Shown: piece after piece, positions 8,816 to 16,393 of the stretch | Numbering within the stretch: the stretch's first letter is position 1 | Layout: each line of letters starts with the position of its first letter | Assembly (NCBI GenBank): GCA_004294445.1 | Contig: REAZ01000008.1 | Location: 1-64,000, forward strand | DNA from: Cytophagales bacterium | GTDB lineage: Bacteria; Bacteroidota; Bacteroidia; Cytophagales; Thermoflexibacteraceae | Reading direction: 5' to 3' | DNA length: 64,000 nt | The notes under the pieces: model-generated | The model's input: only the letters and a program-made list of their open reading frames with translations | Told to the model about the DNA's origin: nothing | The model's database searches: none | Program-made: the position numbers and the translations under genes

Positions 8816-8864
8816 AATAACCTATGGCGAAAGTTTTTAGAATTTTGCCGTAGGTTATTTTTTT
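8816..8864 (+). terminator. Rho-independent terminator after ilvA
   Basis: AATAACCTA and TAGGTTATT, extended inward by GGC/GCC, form a long stem around an 18-base loop. A run of seven T follows on the plus strand, about 30 bases past the ilvA stop. Confidence 0.78.
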
Positions 8865-8922
8865 GTAATTTCTTTTTTATAAAAGTTCATAGCAAGTGAA
8901 CTTTTTAATATTAATTTAATGT

Positions 8923-8930
8923 TAAGTTTG
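8923..8930 (+). promoter_or_regulatory. -7 promoter element TAAGTTTG
   Basis: An exact TAnnTTTG match. Transcription would start near 8937, which lies after the GTG at 8932. This favours the TTG at 8980 as start of the following gene. Confidence 0.4.
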
Positions 8931-8979
8931 TGTGAATAATATTAATACAATACCACTATTTATTAACATTAATTTAAAA

Positions 8980-9861
8980 TTGAAAAAACTGTATGGTTTT
9001 CTACTGATGATGTTGGTTTGCTTTGTAGGGTACGGGCAATCTGCAACAATTTATACGCACCAAAAAGTGGTGAATTGGCAAAATTGGAAAGACGATTTTA
9101 CCATTTCGCTTTTGCTGGCAACTGACGAAAGCATAAACGAGCAAAAAGCCTACTTCTTGAAAAATGAATTGCAAGGCTTGTTTGATGTATTGGATAGGAA
9201 GAAGATGAAATATACTTCTGACCAAAAATTGCTTGCTGCCGTATTTGCCGAATTGTTTGATTCGCACCTGCACAATTACAAAGCATTGACGACTTTCACG
9301 AAGACAATGGAGCAAAAGGAGTTTGATTGCCTAACGGGTACGTTGCTGTTTGCACTTTCTTTGGAAAAATTAGGCTTTCAGTATGCTATCCACGAAACTA
9401 ACAATCATGTTTACTTGACTGTGCAAACTTCCGAAGGTGAAGTATTGATAGAAACTACGGACAGAAAATTTGGGCTTGAGAAAAACAAACACCTAATAGC
9501 AAAGCGAAGAAAAGAATATCAGAGGCAATATGAGCAAGCAAAAGAAAATACAAAAAATGCCTTCACTTCATTTTTTAAAATAGAAAGGCAAATAGATTTG
9601 ACAGAACTAATTGGTTTGCAGTATTTTAATAAGGCAGTAAATGCTTACAATCAAAAGTCTTATGAGCAATCAATTAATTTTTTGAAACAATCTATCCAAC
9701 TCTACGATGCAGAAAGAAGTACGGAGTTGATGGTTTTGTCTATTAAGCAATATTTGCAAATGCCTACTTTGCAGTCAGACAAAAAAGAAAAATTGTTGCA
9801 ATATGAAGATTTTTACGTGCATAAGTTAGCCGCAAAATTATCTTCGAGTAAGACATTTTAA
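8980..9861 (+). CDS. Secreted transglutaminase-like (papain-fold) protein with C-terminal TPR
   Basis: About 293 aa if started at the TTG that opens a typical signal peptide (KKLYGFLLMMLVCFVGYGQ). A GTG 16 codons earlier is also open, but it would coincide with the transcription start. After the signal, a small domain carries a transglutaminase-like order of residues: Cys in FDCLTGTLLFALSLEKLG (about 117), His in TNNHVYLTV (about 143) and Asp in LIETTDRKF (about 161). This fits a Cys-His-Asp triad. The C-terminal part (ALGLQYFNK-type helices, YNQKSYEQSINFLKQSIQLY) looks like one or two TPR units. It probably acts in the periplasm; whether as enzyme or as inactive fold is open. Confidence 0.68.
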   Translation: MKKLYGFLLMMLVCFVGYGQSATIYTHQKVVNWQNWKDDFTISLLLATDESINEQKAYFLKNELQGLFDVLDRKKMKYTSDQKLLAAVFAELFDSHLHNYKALTTFTKTMEQKEFDCLTGTLLFALSLEKLGFQYAIHETNNHVYLTVQTSEGEVLIETTDRKFGLEKNKHLIAKRRKEYQRQYEQAKENTKNAFTSFFKIERQIDLTELIGLQYFNKAVNAYNQKSYEQSINFLKQSIQLYDAERSTELMVLSIKQYLQMPTLQSDKKEKLLQYEDFYVHKLAAKLSSSKTF

Positions 9862-9898
9862 ATAGATGGCATCTTGCCCAAAAGATGCTATCTATTTT
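9862..9898. terminator. Bidirectional terminator between convergent genes
   Basis: AATAGATGGCATCTT pairs with AAGATGCTATCTATT (one G/T pair) around a 5-base loop, flanked by T-runs on both strands. It fills the 37-base gap between the plus-strand transglutaminase-like gene and the minus-strand DUF5686 gene. Confidence 0.85.
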
Positions 9899-12436
9899 TT
9901 AGAGCCTAAATTGCGCACCCAAGCGTATGCCAAATTTGTTCACGTTTGGCTTGTCTATGTAGGTAAGTCGGTGAATAAAATCTACCCGCAAGAATTTAAA
10001 AATATTTTCTATGCCGTACCCAACTTCTATATAAGGTTCTTTGCCCAAGCCCGTAAAAGGTTTAATAGGCGTGCCGTCAGCAGCAGTGTTAGGTATCAAA
10101 TTAAAATTTTCATCTCTTAATCCTCCGTAAAGTATCTTTCCTGTGGCTACCAAACGCCATTTTAACTTTTTAATCAGTGGTAATCTATTAAATAAAAGTC
10201 CCTCGAAACGATGCGTATAACTCAGAGAAAGGGCGTGGTCGCTCACAAACTCAAAAAAATTCATCAGATTGTAAGAAAACTGATTATAAAACCAAGTTTG
10301 GTTGCCCAAATGTGCCTCTAAGAGCGGGTAGGGGAGTGTTGTAGGAATATATACGCCTGTGAGCGAGTAGGTTCCTCGTCCCAATGCTCCTAATCGCATC
10401 TGTTGTGTAATGTTTCCAATAAATTTGTGGTATGAAAAATTACTACCTAATAATCCTTTGATACCTATTACATAGCGCAAAGTAATGACGGGTGTATTTC
10501 GCACATTAATAGCCGCTCGGCTTAGCTCCCTTTGCACAAACTGCTCTTTGAAAGAAATCCGACTTTCAAAAGTAATTTGTGTATTGACAAAAGACCGTTG
10601 CCTTTCTCCGTCTTGCAAGTATTCAAAGCTAAACATAGGGTCAAAACTTTGATTACTAAGCGTTATTTTTTGTGTAAACCCTTTCACTATATCAGTTTGC
10701 ACATAAAAATCATTGAGTTGCTGCATAAAAGGGCGGCGATTCACCAAAGTTCCCCAAGTTACCGAAGATGCAAAGAGAGCATCACTTCTACTGCTAAAGT
10801 CAGAACCTTGTATAGCTACTTGGGCAATGTCGTACCTGCTCGAAAAGCCAATCATCGTCCAAGGCTTGCGAGATACAATGTAGTCAAAACCAACACGATA
10901 CTTAAACCTTTGGTCTAAAGTGCCGTAAGCCAAATAGCCGCTTAATATCACTTTTCTGCTAAAATCTGCATTGGTTCTGATGCCCATCCGCATCCGATGC
11001 CCCTCGATATTGTTGTTAGCATAGAGGAAAATGTACGTACCCAAATCCACTTTCCCAACAGTCTTGTAGCCGTTGATGGCAATATCAGCTATCTCTATGT
11101 AGTTTCGCACGATAGGCAACTTGCGAATAGTGTCTATCATTTGATACACATTTTTTTCGGCTATAGAGAGCGAATCATGCCTATTTTTTTCCCAAAACTC
11201 CTTGTCTTTGAGGGTTGCATCCTCCAGCACCGTAATATTTTCATCAAAAAACTTTGCTTCTTTTACCTGATTAATCACGAAATTCTTGTTAGAAATATAT
11301 GATTTTGCAAGCACTCCCGCCCAGTCGTCTTTTATCTCGCCTACGTCCACAAGCACACGAGTCTTAGAGGGTAGCCAAGCCTTTCCCGCTTCCGTAGGGG
11401 CAAGTTCCTGCTGAATTTTAATTTTTTCTATGAAGTTAAGGTTTGCCTTTTTGTCAATCGTTACGTCTATTCGGCGCAGGGCAAAGTGATAAACAGAGTC
11501 AGTAATCCACATAGTCCCTGTAAAAGCCAAATCTTGCGGGCGTTTTGGAAAAAACTCTAAACGATACGTTTTCATGCCATTCGTTACCGTACTATCTTTC
11601 AAATCATAGTCATAAAAGCCATTCCAGCCGTCTGCAATGGGTGAAATAAAATCCTTATCTAATATTTTTAACCAATTTCTATAAAAATTATACTGCTGAA
11701 AAGAAGTGCCTACAATTTGGGAAATAATACTATTTTCTTCTACGGCAATCCCCTGAATATTTGTTTTTCTTACTATCTCTTTCCTTTTCTCTGGATTACT
11801 CTGCCAATAATAATCCGACAGTGCTTCTGATATAAATACGGGAATAATTGGCTTGCCATCTTCGCCCGCTACACTTTTTGCGGAGTCTATAAGAGCAGTA
11901 ATTTTTTGTATTAGCTTGCGTTTTTTGAACTTTTCCGAAATATTATCAATGTCTATTTCTGTTTTGTTATAAGATTCGTAAGAATAGGCATCAAGACCCC
12001 TATGGTCGTTTCTCTCCTTATTCTTCATTACATTCCTTAGAATCTCCCACGCAGGGTTTTCATAATTTTTGGCAGAGATTACTACAGCTTGCAAAGTAGT
12101 TACTTGCGGAGCAAGCTGAAAATTAATTACTTGCGTTTTATTTTTTTCTACAAACTTTGCCCTCGTGCTGTAGCCTACGAAAGAAGCAATTAAGGAATCG
12201 GAGGGAGCAAGGTCTGTGGTAAGTTTAAAGAAACCATCAAAACTTGTGGTAGTGCCATTGTTGGCAGAGCCTTTAAAATGCACATTGGCGAAGGGAATAG
12301 GCTCACCTGTTTCTGTATCTGTAACTTTTCCTGTGATGATTGTTTTTTGGGCAAAAACAGAAGAAAAAGCAAAAAAAGTTGATGTTAAGACTAAAATTTG
12401 AATGTAAATAACTACATTTCTCATCAATTTATTCAT
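9899..12436 (-). CDS. DUF5686 outer-membrane protein with CarboxypepD_reg domain
   Basis: This 845-aa envelope protein has a signal peptide near residues 5-30 (MRNVVIYIQILVLTSTFFAF..., ending FAQ). A carboxypeptidase-regulatory-like beta domain follows (KTIITGKVTDTETGEPIPFA, about residues 31-110). The rest is the DUF5686 body, ending in a predicted beta-barrel whose last residues LGAQFRL suit an outer-membrane insertion signal. The family is widespread in Bacteroidota. Its function is unknown to me, and it lacks the TonB plug. The start at 12436 and the ATG four codons later are both plausible. It is monocistronic and faces a 409-base divergent gap. Confidence 0.85.
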   Translation of the reverse strand: MNKLMRNVVIYIQILVLTSTFFAFSSVFAQKTIITGKVTDTETGEPIPFANVHFKGSANNGTTTSFDGFFKLTTDLAPSDSLIASFVGYSTRAKFVEKNKTQVINFQLAPQVTTLQAVVISAKNYENPAWEILRNVMKNKERNDHRGLDAYSYESYNKTEIDIDNISEKFKKRKLIQKITALIDSAKSVAGEDGKPIIPVFISEALSDYYWQSNPEKRKEIVRKTNIQGIAVEENSIISQIVGTSFQQYNFYRNWLKILDKDFISPIADGWNGFYDYDLKDSTVTNGMKTYRLEFFPKRPQDLAFTGTMWITDSVYHFALRRIDVTIDKKANLNFIEKIKIQQELAPTEAGKAWLPSKTRVLVDVGEIKDDWAGVLAKSYISNKNFVINQVKEAKFFDENITVLEDATLKDKEFWEKNRHDSLSIAEKNVYQMIDTIRKLPIVRNYIEIADIAINGYKTVGKVDLGTYIFLYANNNIEGHRMRMGIRTNADFSRKVILSGYLAYGTLDQRFKYRVGFDYIVSRKPWTMIGFSSRYDIAQVAIQGSDFSSRSDALFASSVTWGTLVNRRPFMQQLNDFYVQTDIVKGFTQKITLSNQSFDPMFSFEYLQDGERQRSFVNTQITFESRISFKEQFVQRELSRAAINVRNTPVITLRYVIGIKGLLGSNFSYHKFIGNITQQMRLGALGRGTYSLTGVYIPTTLPYPLLEAHLGNQTWFYNQFSYNLMNFFEFVSDHALSLSYTHRFEGLLFNRLPLIKKLKWRLVATGKILYGGLRDENFNLIPNTAADGTPIKPFTGLGKEPYIEVGYGIENIFKFLRVDFIHRLTYIDKPNVNKFGIRLGAQFRL

Positions 12437-12845
12437 ACTAAGATTGTTTTTTGAAAAAAATTGGACTTGCCATGCTTTTTTCGGGACACAAGAACTCGAT
12501 TACAACTTGTTTATACGTAGGATAGTTCTGCAAAGATGCTAAAAATAGTCTGTGAAGTTGCTTGTAAAATTTAATTTTACCTTTTTTAACTTAGAAGTTG
12601 ATTGCAAATATACCATTAAACATGGCAAATCATTTTCATAATACAGAAATTACTTTTTTTAAAAGAATTTATTATTCACTATTTTTTAGTTTAATGTACT
12701 GATAAACAATTATTAAACTATTTAATATTAGCCATAGCGATTAAAACACGCAAAGACATGGCAAACAGAATCACTTACAAATTTGCATTTTTTAAAGTAA
12801 ACTAACAACTTTACATTTTATTTGCTTAGAATAAATTTAACAAAC
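12437..12845. other. 409-base divergent intergenic region
   Basis: This very AT-rich gap lies between the minus-strand DUF5686 gene and plus-strand pfkA. I find no RNA gene, no repeat and no ORF longer than about 26 codons. The only recurring text is CATGGCAAA near 12621 and 12758, which is probably chance. It presumably carries both promoters, but I could not fix either with confidence. Confidence 0.5.
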
Positions 12846-13817
12846 ATGAAAAACATTGCGGTCTTTACGTCAGGAGGGGACGCACCGGGCATGAATGCGT
12901 GCATCAGGGCGGTAGTGCGGGCTGGAATTTACTACAATTTGAATGTGTACGGCATCGTCAGAGGGTATGCAGGAATGATTACAGGCGATTTTCGCAAGTT
13001 GGAATCACATTCGGTAAGTAATATCATACAGCGAGGAGGAACGATGCTCAAATCTGCCCGTTGCGAGGAGTTTAAAACGAAAGAGGGGAGGGCTACGGCT
13101 TATCAGCAAATTAAGAAACTTGACATAGACGGCTTGGTAGCTATTGGTGGGAACGGTACTTTCACAGGTGCGCAAATATTTTATGAGGAGTACGGAATCC
13201 CTACGGTAGGTGCGCCAGGCACGATTGATAACGACTTATATGGTACTGACTACACGATTGGCTTTGATACAGCAGTAAATACGGCTCTTGATGCCATAGA
13301 TAAGATTCGGGATACGGCAGATTCGCACGACCGTGTTTTTTTTATAGAGGTGATGGGGCGAGATTCGGGCTACATAGCCCTACGCTCTGGTATTGGCGGC
13401 GGAGCAGAGTTGGTGATGATTCCCGAAAGACCGAATAGCATAGAGCGAGTGATAGAAACACTAAGAAGTGGCAAATTTAATTCAAAAACCTCTTCGATAG
13501 TGATAGTGGCAGAAGGAGAACAGATAGGCGATGCCAATAGTGTGGCTCACCAAGTACGCCAAGAATTGAGTGAGTTAGACATTCGTGTTACAACTTTGGG
13601 GCATATTCAGCGAGGTGGTTCGCCTACGGCTCTTGACCGAATTATAGCGAGCAGAATGGGCGTAGCGGCAGTAGAAGGTCTGCTGGAGGGTAAGAAAAAC
13701 GTAATGGCGGGTATTATCAACAATGAAATTATTTATACGCCGTTTATTGATACTATCACAAAGAAAAAACCGCTTTTGCAAGATTTGTTAAGAATGTTGC
13801 CTATATTGCGTATATGA
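12846..13817 (+). CDS. pfkA: 6-phosphofructokinase
   Basis: About 323 aa starting MKNIAVFTSGGDAPGMNACI, close to the bacterial PfkA length of 320. The frame is open 8 codons earlier, but the family starts here. It phosphorylates fructose 6-phosphate to the 1,6-bisphosphate in glycolysis. Visible motifs are the nucleotide loop TSGGDAPGMN, GTIDNDLYGTDYTIGFDTA with the catalytic Asp, EVMGRDSGY, and GHIQRGGSP for the sugar phosphate. One oddity is that the usual GGDGS motif reads GGNGT near residue 101, replacing the conserved Asp with Asn. The Gly after it, associated with ATP rather than pyrophosphate use, is kept. A membrane/polyamine unit follows on the same strand. Confidence 0.94.
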   Translation: MKNIAVFTSGGDAPGMNACIRAVVRAGIYYNLNVYGIVRGYAGMITGDFRKLESHSVSNIIQRGGTMLKSARCEEFKTKEGRATAYQQIKKLDIDGLVAIGGNGTFTGAQIFYEEYGIPTVGAPGTIDNDLYGTDYTIGFDTAVNTALDAIDKIRDTADSHDRVFFIEVMGRDSGYIALRSGIGGGAELVMIPERPNSIERVIETLRSGKFNSKTSSIVIVAEGEQIGDANSVAHQVRQELSELDIRVTTLGHIQRGGSPTALDRIIASRMGVAAVEGLLEGKKNVMAGIINNEIIYTPFIDTITKKKPLLQDLLRMLPILRI

Positions 13818-13880
13818 TGTTATTTTCCTGAAGTTAAGTTAAGTTGTTTTTGGTATTAGCTTGCTTAAAAAAATCCTAAA

Positions 13881-14060
13881 ATGAAAAATTTTACTAAGAT
13901 ACTGATAATGACGGGTCTGTTTCTGACCATAGTAACTTTTTACTATGCTTCTACCTACGGCTGGGGCATCGGGAAATGGCGAAAGGGAGAGAAAGAGGAA
14001 CTTCGCACAAGCACAGCAGGCAGGACTATTCGCAGTGGCGGGTCGAGGTCTGGAAAGTAA
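13881..14060 (+). CDS. Small membrane protein, 59 aa, upstream of DUF350
   Basis: This short gene encodes MKNFTKILIMTGLFLTIVTF, then a polar tail. One transmembrane segment covers about residues 6-24. It is followed by YYASTYGWGIGKWRKGEKEE and a basic Ser/Gly/Arg-rich tail (TAGRTIRSGGSRSGK). The stop is TAA at 14058. It lies 63 bases past pfkA and 37 bases before the DUF350 gene on the same strand. The membrane anchor, clean start and position in a tight membrane-protein run argue that it is real. Related clusters often carry a small membrane protein in this position. I cannot name its family, and a structural partner of DUF350 is only an inference. Confidence 0.68.
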   Translation: MKNFTKILIMTGLFLTIVTFYYASTYGWGIGKWRKGEKEELRTSTAGRTIRSGGSRSGK

Positions 14061-14097
14061 TAGTATATAAACCTTGAACCTTAAACCTTAAAAATCT

Positions 14098-14346
14098 ATG
14101 CTCAATTTTATTTTCCAATTCATTATCTTGCAGTTACCTATCATCGAGAAAGGTATCGTAGGTACTGTAGTTTATTCATTAGTCGGTATGGCTATGTGTG
14201 CCTTGGGCTTCAAAGTAGCCGATTGGCTTATCCCCGGCGATATGTCAAAGCAGATAAGCGAGGATAAAAATGTTGCTTCGGCTATAGTAGCGGCAGCTAT
14301 TATCATTGGTATTTGCATTATCATTGCATCTGCTATTAGTGGATAA
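14098..14346 (+). CDS. DUF350 (YjfL-like) membrane protein
   Basis: An 82-aa protein with two strong membrane segments (about residues 18-42 and 60-80) joined by a short polar loop containing DMSKQISEDKN. The sequence VADWLIPGDMSKQI followed by NVASAIVAAAIIIGICIIIA matches the DUF350 repeat unit, present once here where larger relatives have two. The family is known from the E. coli yjfL region and from clusters with spermidine-synthase-like or glutathionylspermidine-synthase-like enzymes and is linked to envelope stress. Its molecular job is not established. It is separated by one base from the aminopropyltransferase start, so coupling is likely. Confidence 0.85.
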   Translation: MLNFIFQFIILQLPIIEKGIVGTVVYSLVGMAMCALGFKVADWLIPGDMSKQISEDKNVASAIVAAAIIIGICIIIASAISG

Positions 14347-14347
14347 G

Positions 14348-15895
14348 ATGAAGCAAAGCCAACTACCCGTTCTTCTTGCTTCGGTCTTTATCATTGCAAG
14401 TTGTGGAATATTGTACGAATTGCTCATTTCGAGCATTTCCACGTATTTTTTGGGTAGCAGTATTTTGCAATTTTCCATTACTATAGGCTTGTTCATGTTT
14501 TTCATGGGCGTTGGCTCGTATTTTTCCAAATTTCTCCATCATCAGTTATTAGATTGGTTTGTGGGCATCGAAATAGTTTTGGGGACTATTGGCGGATTGT
14601 CCTCCTTCATTTTGTATCTCTCCTATTCGCTTACCGAAAATTATTACTTGCTTGCTTTCTTGCAGATTGCCATTTTGGGTACACTTATTGGCTTGGAAAT
14701 TCCCTTAGTAGCCCGAATTATTAACCAATATTCCACTTTAAAAGATACTTTTGCAGATATTTTTTCTTTTGACTATATAGGTGCTTTGCTTGCTTCAGTC
14801 CTTTTTCCATTGGTTTTGCTCCCCTACATGGGCATCATGCGTACTTCTTTTCTGATAGGTTTGCTCAACTTGGGTGTAGCTATTTTTAATATTCAATTTT
14901 TTGAAAAAGAACTAACCAATAGCAAAGGAAAAAAATTAGTAACCTTGGTTTTGATAGGCGTTTTGGTGGCTGGTTTTGGGTATTCCTTCCAAATAAGTAC
15001 CTTTTTTGAGCAATTTATTTATCAGGACAACATCATTTTGAGTAAGCAATCTCCGTATCAGAAAATAGTAGTTACGGAATGGAATGATGACAAACGTCTT
15101 TTTTTGAATGGGAGTTTGCAGTTCTCTACTACAGATGAATATCGTTACCACGAATCGCTGGTGCATTTGCCGATGGCACTCACCCAAAACAGAGAGAAAA
15201 TACTCATTCTTGGCGGCGGCGATGGCTTGGCAGTAAAAGAAATACTGAGATACAAAGATATAGGGCATATAGATTTGGTAGATTTAGATGCCGAAGTAAC
15301 TGACTTGGCAAAAAATAATCCTGTCTTTACTGCTCTTAATAAAAACTCTTTGAACAATGAAAAAGTAAAGATTTTTAACCAAGATGCATTTAATTTCATT
15401 AAGCAAACTAATAATCGCTATTCGCTCATCATCATAGACCTGCCTGACCCGCACGATACGAGCTTGGGAAAGCTCTACTCAAAGGAGTTTTATGAAATGG
15501 TAAAAAAATGCCTTTCTGCTGACGGTCTGATGATTACGCAATCTACTTCGCCATATTTTGCAAAAAAAACCTTTTGGTGCATAGAAAGTACGCTTGCCGA
15601 AGTATTCGAGTCTGTAGTGCCTTATACCGCTTATGTGCCTACTTTTGGGCAGTGGGGCTTTGTAATAGCGAGCCAGAATTTGGGGGTAAATACGCAGGAG
15701 CAATTCATAGAAAAAATACAAAATCGTATCCAGTCAGAAATTGGCTTTGATAATCTACTATTTCTCACGCCCGAAGTGGTGAAAAGTTTATTCCATTTTC
15801 CCAAAGACTTGCAAAAAATAGAGGTAGAAATCAATACATTGGATACGCAGGTAATCATACAATATTACGAGGAAAGCCTAAAATCATGGGAATAG
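14348..15895 (+). CDS. Membrane-anchored spermidine synthase-like aminopropyltransferase
   Basis: About 515 aa from MKQSQLPVLLASVFIIASCG. The open frame extends 14 codons upstream but would overlap DUF350. Residues 1-210 hold about seven membrane helices. The C-terminal half is a spermidine-synthase fold: ILGGGDGLAVKEILRY (SAM loop, about 283-298), VDLDAEV (ribose-binding acid) and IIIDLPDPHD (catalytic Asp region). Classical SpeE transfers aminopropyl from decarboxylated SAM to putrescine. Membrane-fused forms like this one lack proven substrates. It overlaps the following DUF2617 gene by 10 bases and sits one base after DUF350, so the three are surely co-translated. Confidence 0.88.
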   Translation: MKQSQLPVLLASVFIIASCGILYELLISSISTYFLGSSILQFSITIGLFMFFMGVGSYFSKFLHHQLLDWFVGIEIVLGTIGGLSSFILYLSYSLTENYYLLAFLQIAILGTLIGLEIPLVARIINQYSTLKDTFADIFSFDYIGALLASVLFPLVLLPYMGIMRTSFLIGLLNLGVAIFNIQFFEKELTNSKGKKLVTLVLIGVLVAGFGYSFQISTFFEQFIYQDNIILSKQSPYQKIVVTEWNDDKRLFLNGSLQFSTTDEYRYHESLVHLPMALTQNREKILILGGGDGLAVKEILRYKDIGHIDLVDLDAEVTDLAKNNPVFTALNKNSLNNEKVKIFNQDAFNFIKQTNNRYSLIIIDLPDPHDTSLGKLYSKEFYEMVKKCLSADGLMITQSTSPYFAKKTFWCIESTLAEVFESVVPYTAYVPTFGQWGFVIASQNLGVNTQEQFIEKIQNRIQSEIGFDNLLFLTPEVVKSLFHFPKDLQKIEVEINTLDTQVIIQYYEESLKSWE

Positions 15896-16389
15896 CTCAC
15901 CAGAATCCATATTTGCTTCATTATTACGCCCTCAGAGAACTGCCGATAGAGGTAGAAAGGCAAGTGATAAAGCGAGAGAAGATTACTTTTGGCGAGATTG
16001 ATATAGATTTGGCGGTGATAGGCAGTTCGCATTTTCTATCTCTCCCCAATTATTTTTGTGAAATACTAAGTTGCTTACCCTCTCCTCATTCCGCTAATCT
16101 GTTATTTCAACAACAAATAAATACAGATTTTTTTCATAAAAATACCTTCCAAAACCTTGATTATCAAATAAATATTTCTTTTCACGATTTCAAAAAAAAT
16201 GAATTTATTGATTTTGAGAAAGATTTGCTCTGGCAGCCTCATTTGCTCTGCCATAGTTTTGAGCAAGAAAGTGCTATTACAGCCATTCAAATTCTTGAAA
16301 ATCAGGAAAAAAAAATTAGGATTCAAACATGGCATACCTACCCCGAAAAATTAGTGGCTGTCCAAACCCAAACAGTTATCTGTAGTTAG
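15886..16389 (+). CDS. DUF2617 family protein
   Basis: A 167-aa soluble protein with no signal or membrane segment. Features matching DUF2617 include the early strand FGEIDIDLAVIGSSHFLSL, a middle with conserved Phe/Tyr residues, and the closing LRIQTWHTYPE-like strand (here IRIQTWHTYPEKLVAVQTQT). The family usually occurs beside spermidine-synthase-like enzymes and DUF350 and has no known activity. The start lies inside the 3' end of the aminopropyltransferase gene (10-base overlap). Its stop is only 4 bases from the stop of the convergent BamA-like gene, leaving no room for a separate terminator. Confidence 0.78.
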   Translation: MGIAHQNPYLLHYYALRELPIEVERQVIKREKITFGEIDIDLAVIGSSHFLSLPNYFCEILSCLPSPHSANLLFQQQINTDFFHKNTFQNLDYQINISFHDFKKNEFIDFEKDLLWQPHLLCHSFEQESAITAIQILENQEKKIRIQTWHTYPEKLVAVQTQTVICS

Positions 16390-16393
16390 TCTT

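Noticed and set aside
9866-10120. An 84-codon plus-strand frame after the transglutaminase-like gene
   Set aside because: It starts in the terminator and runs antisense to the conserved end of the DUF5686 gene.
12622-12702. A 26-codon frame in the divergent gap before pfkA
   Set aside because: Too short, low complexity, no start context and no recognisable segment.
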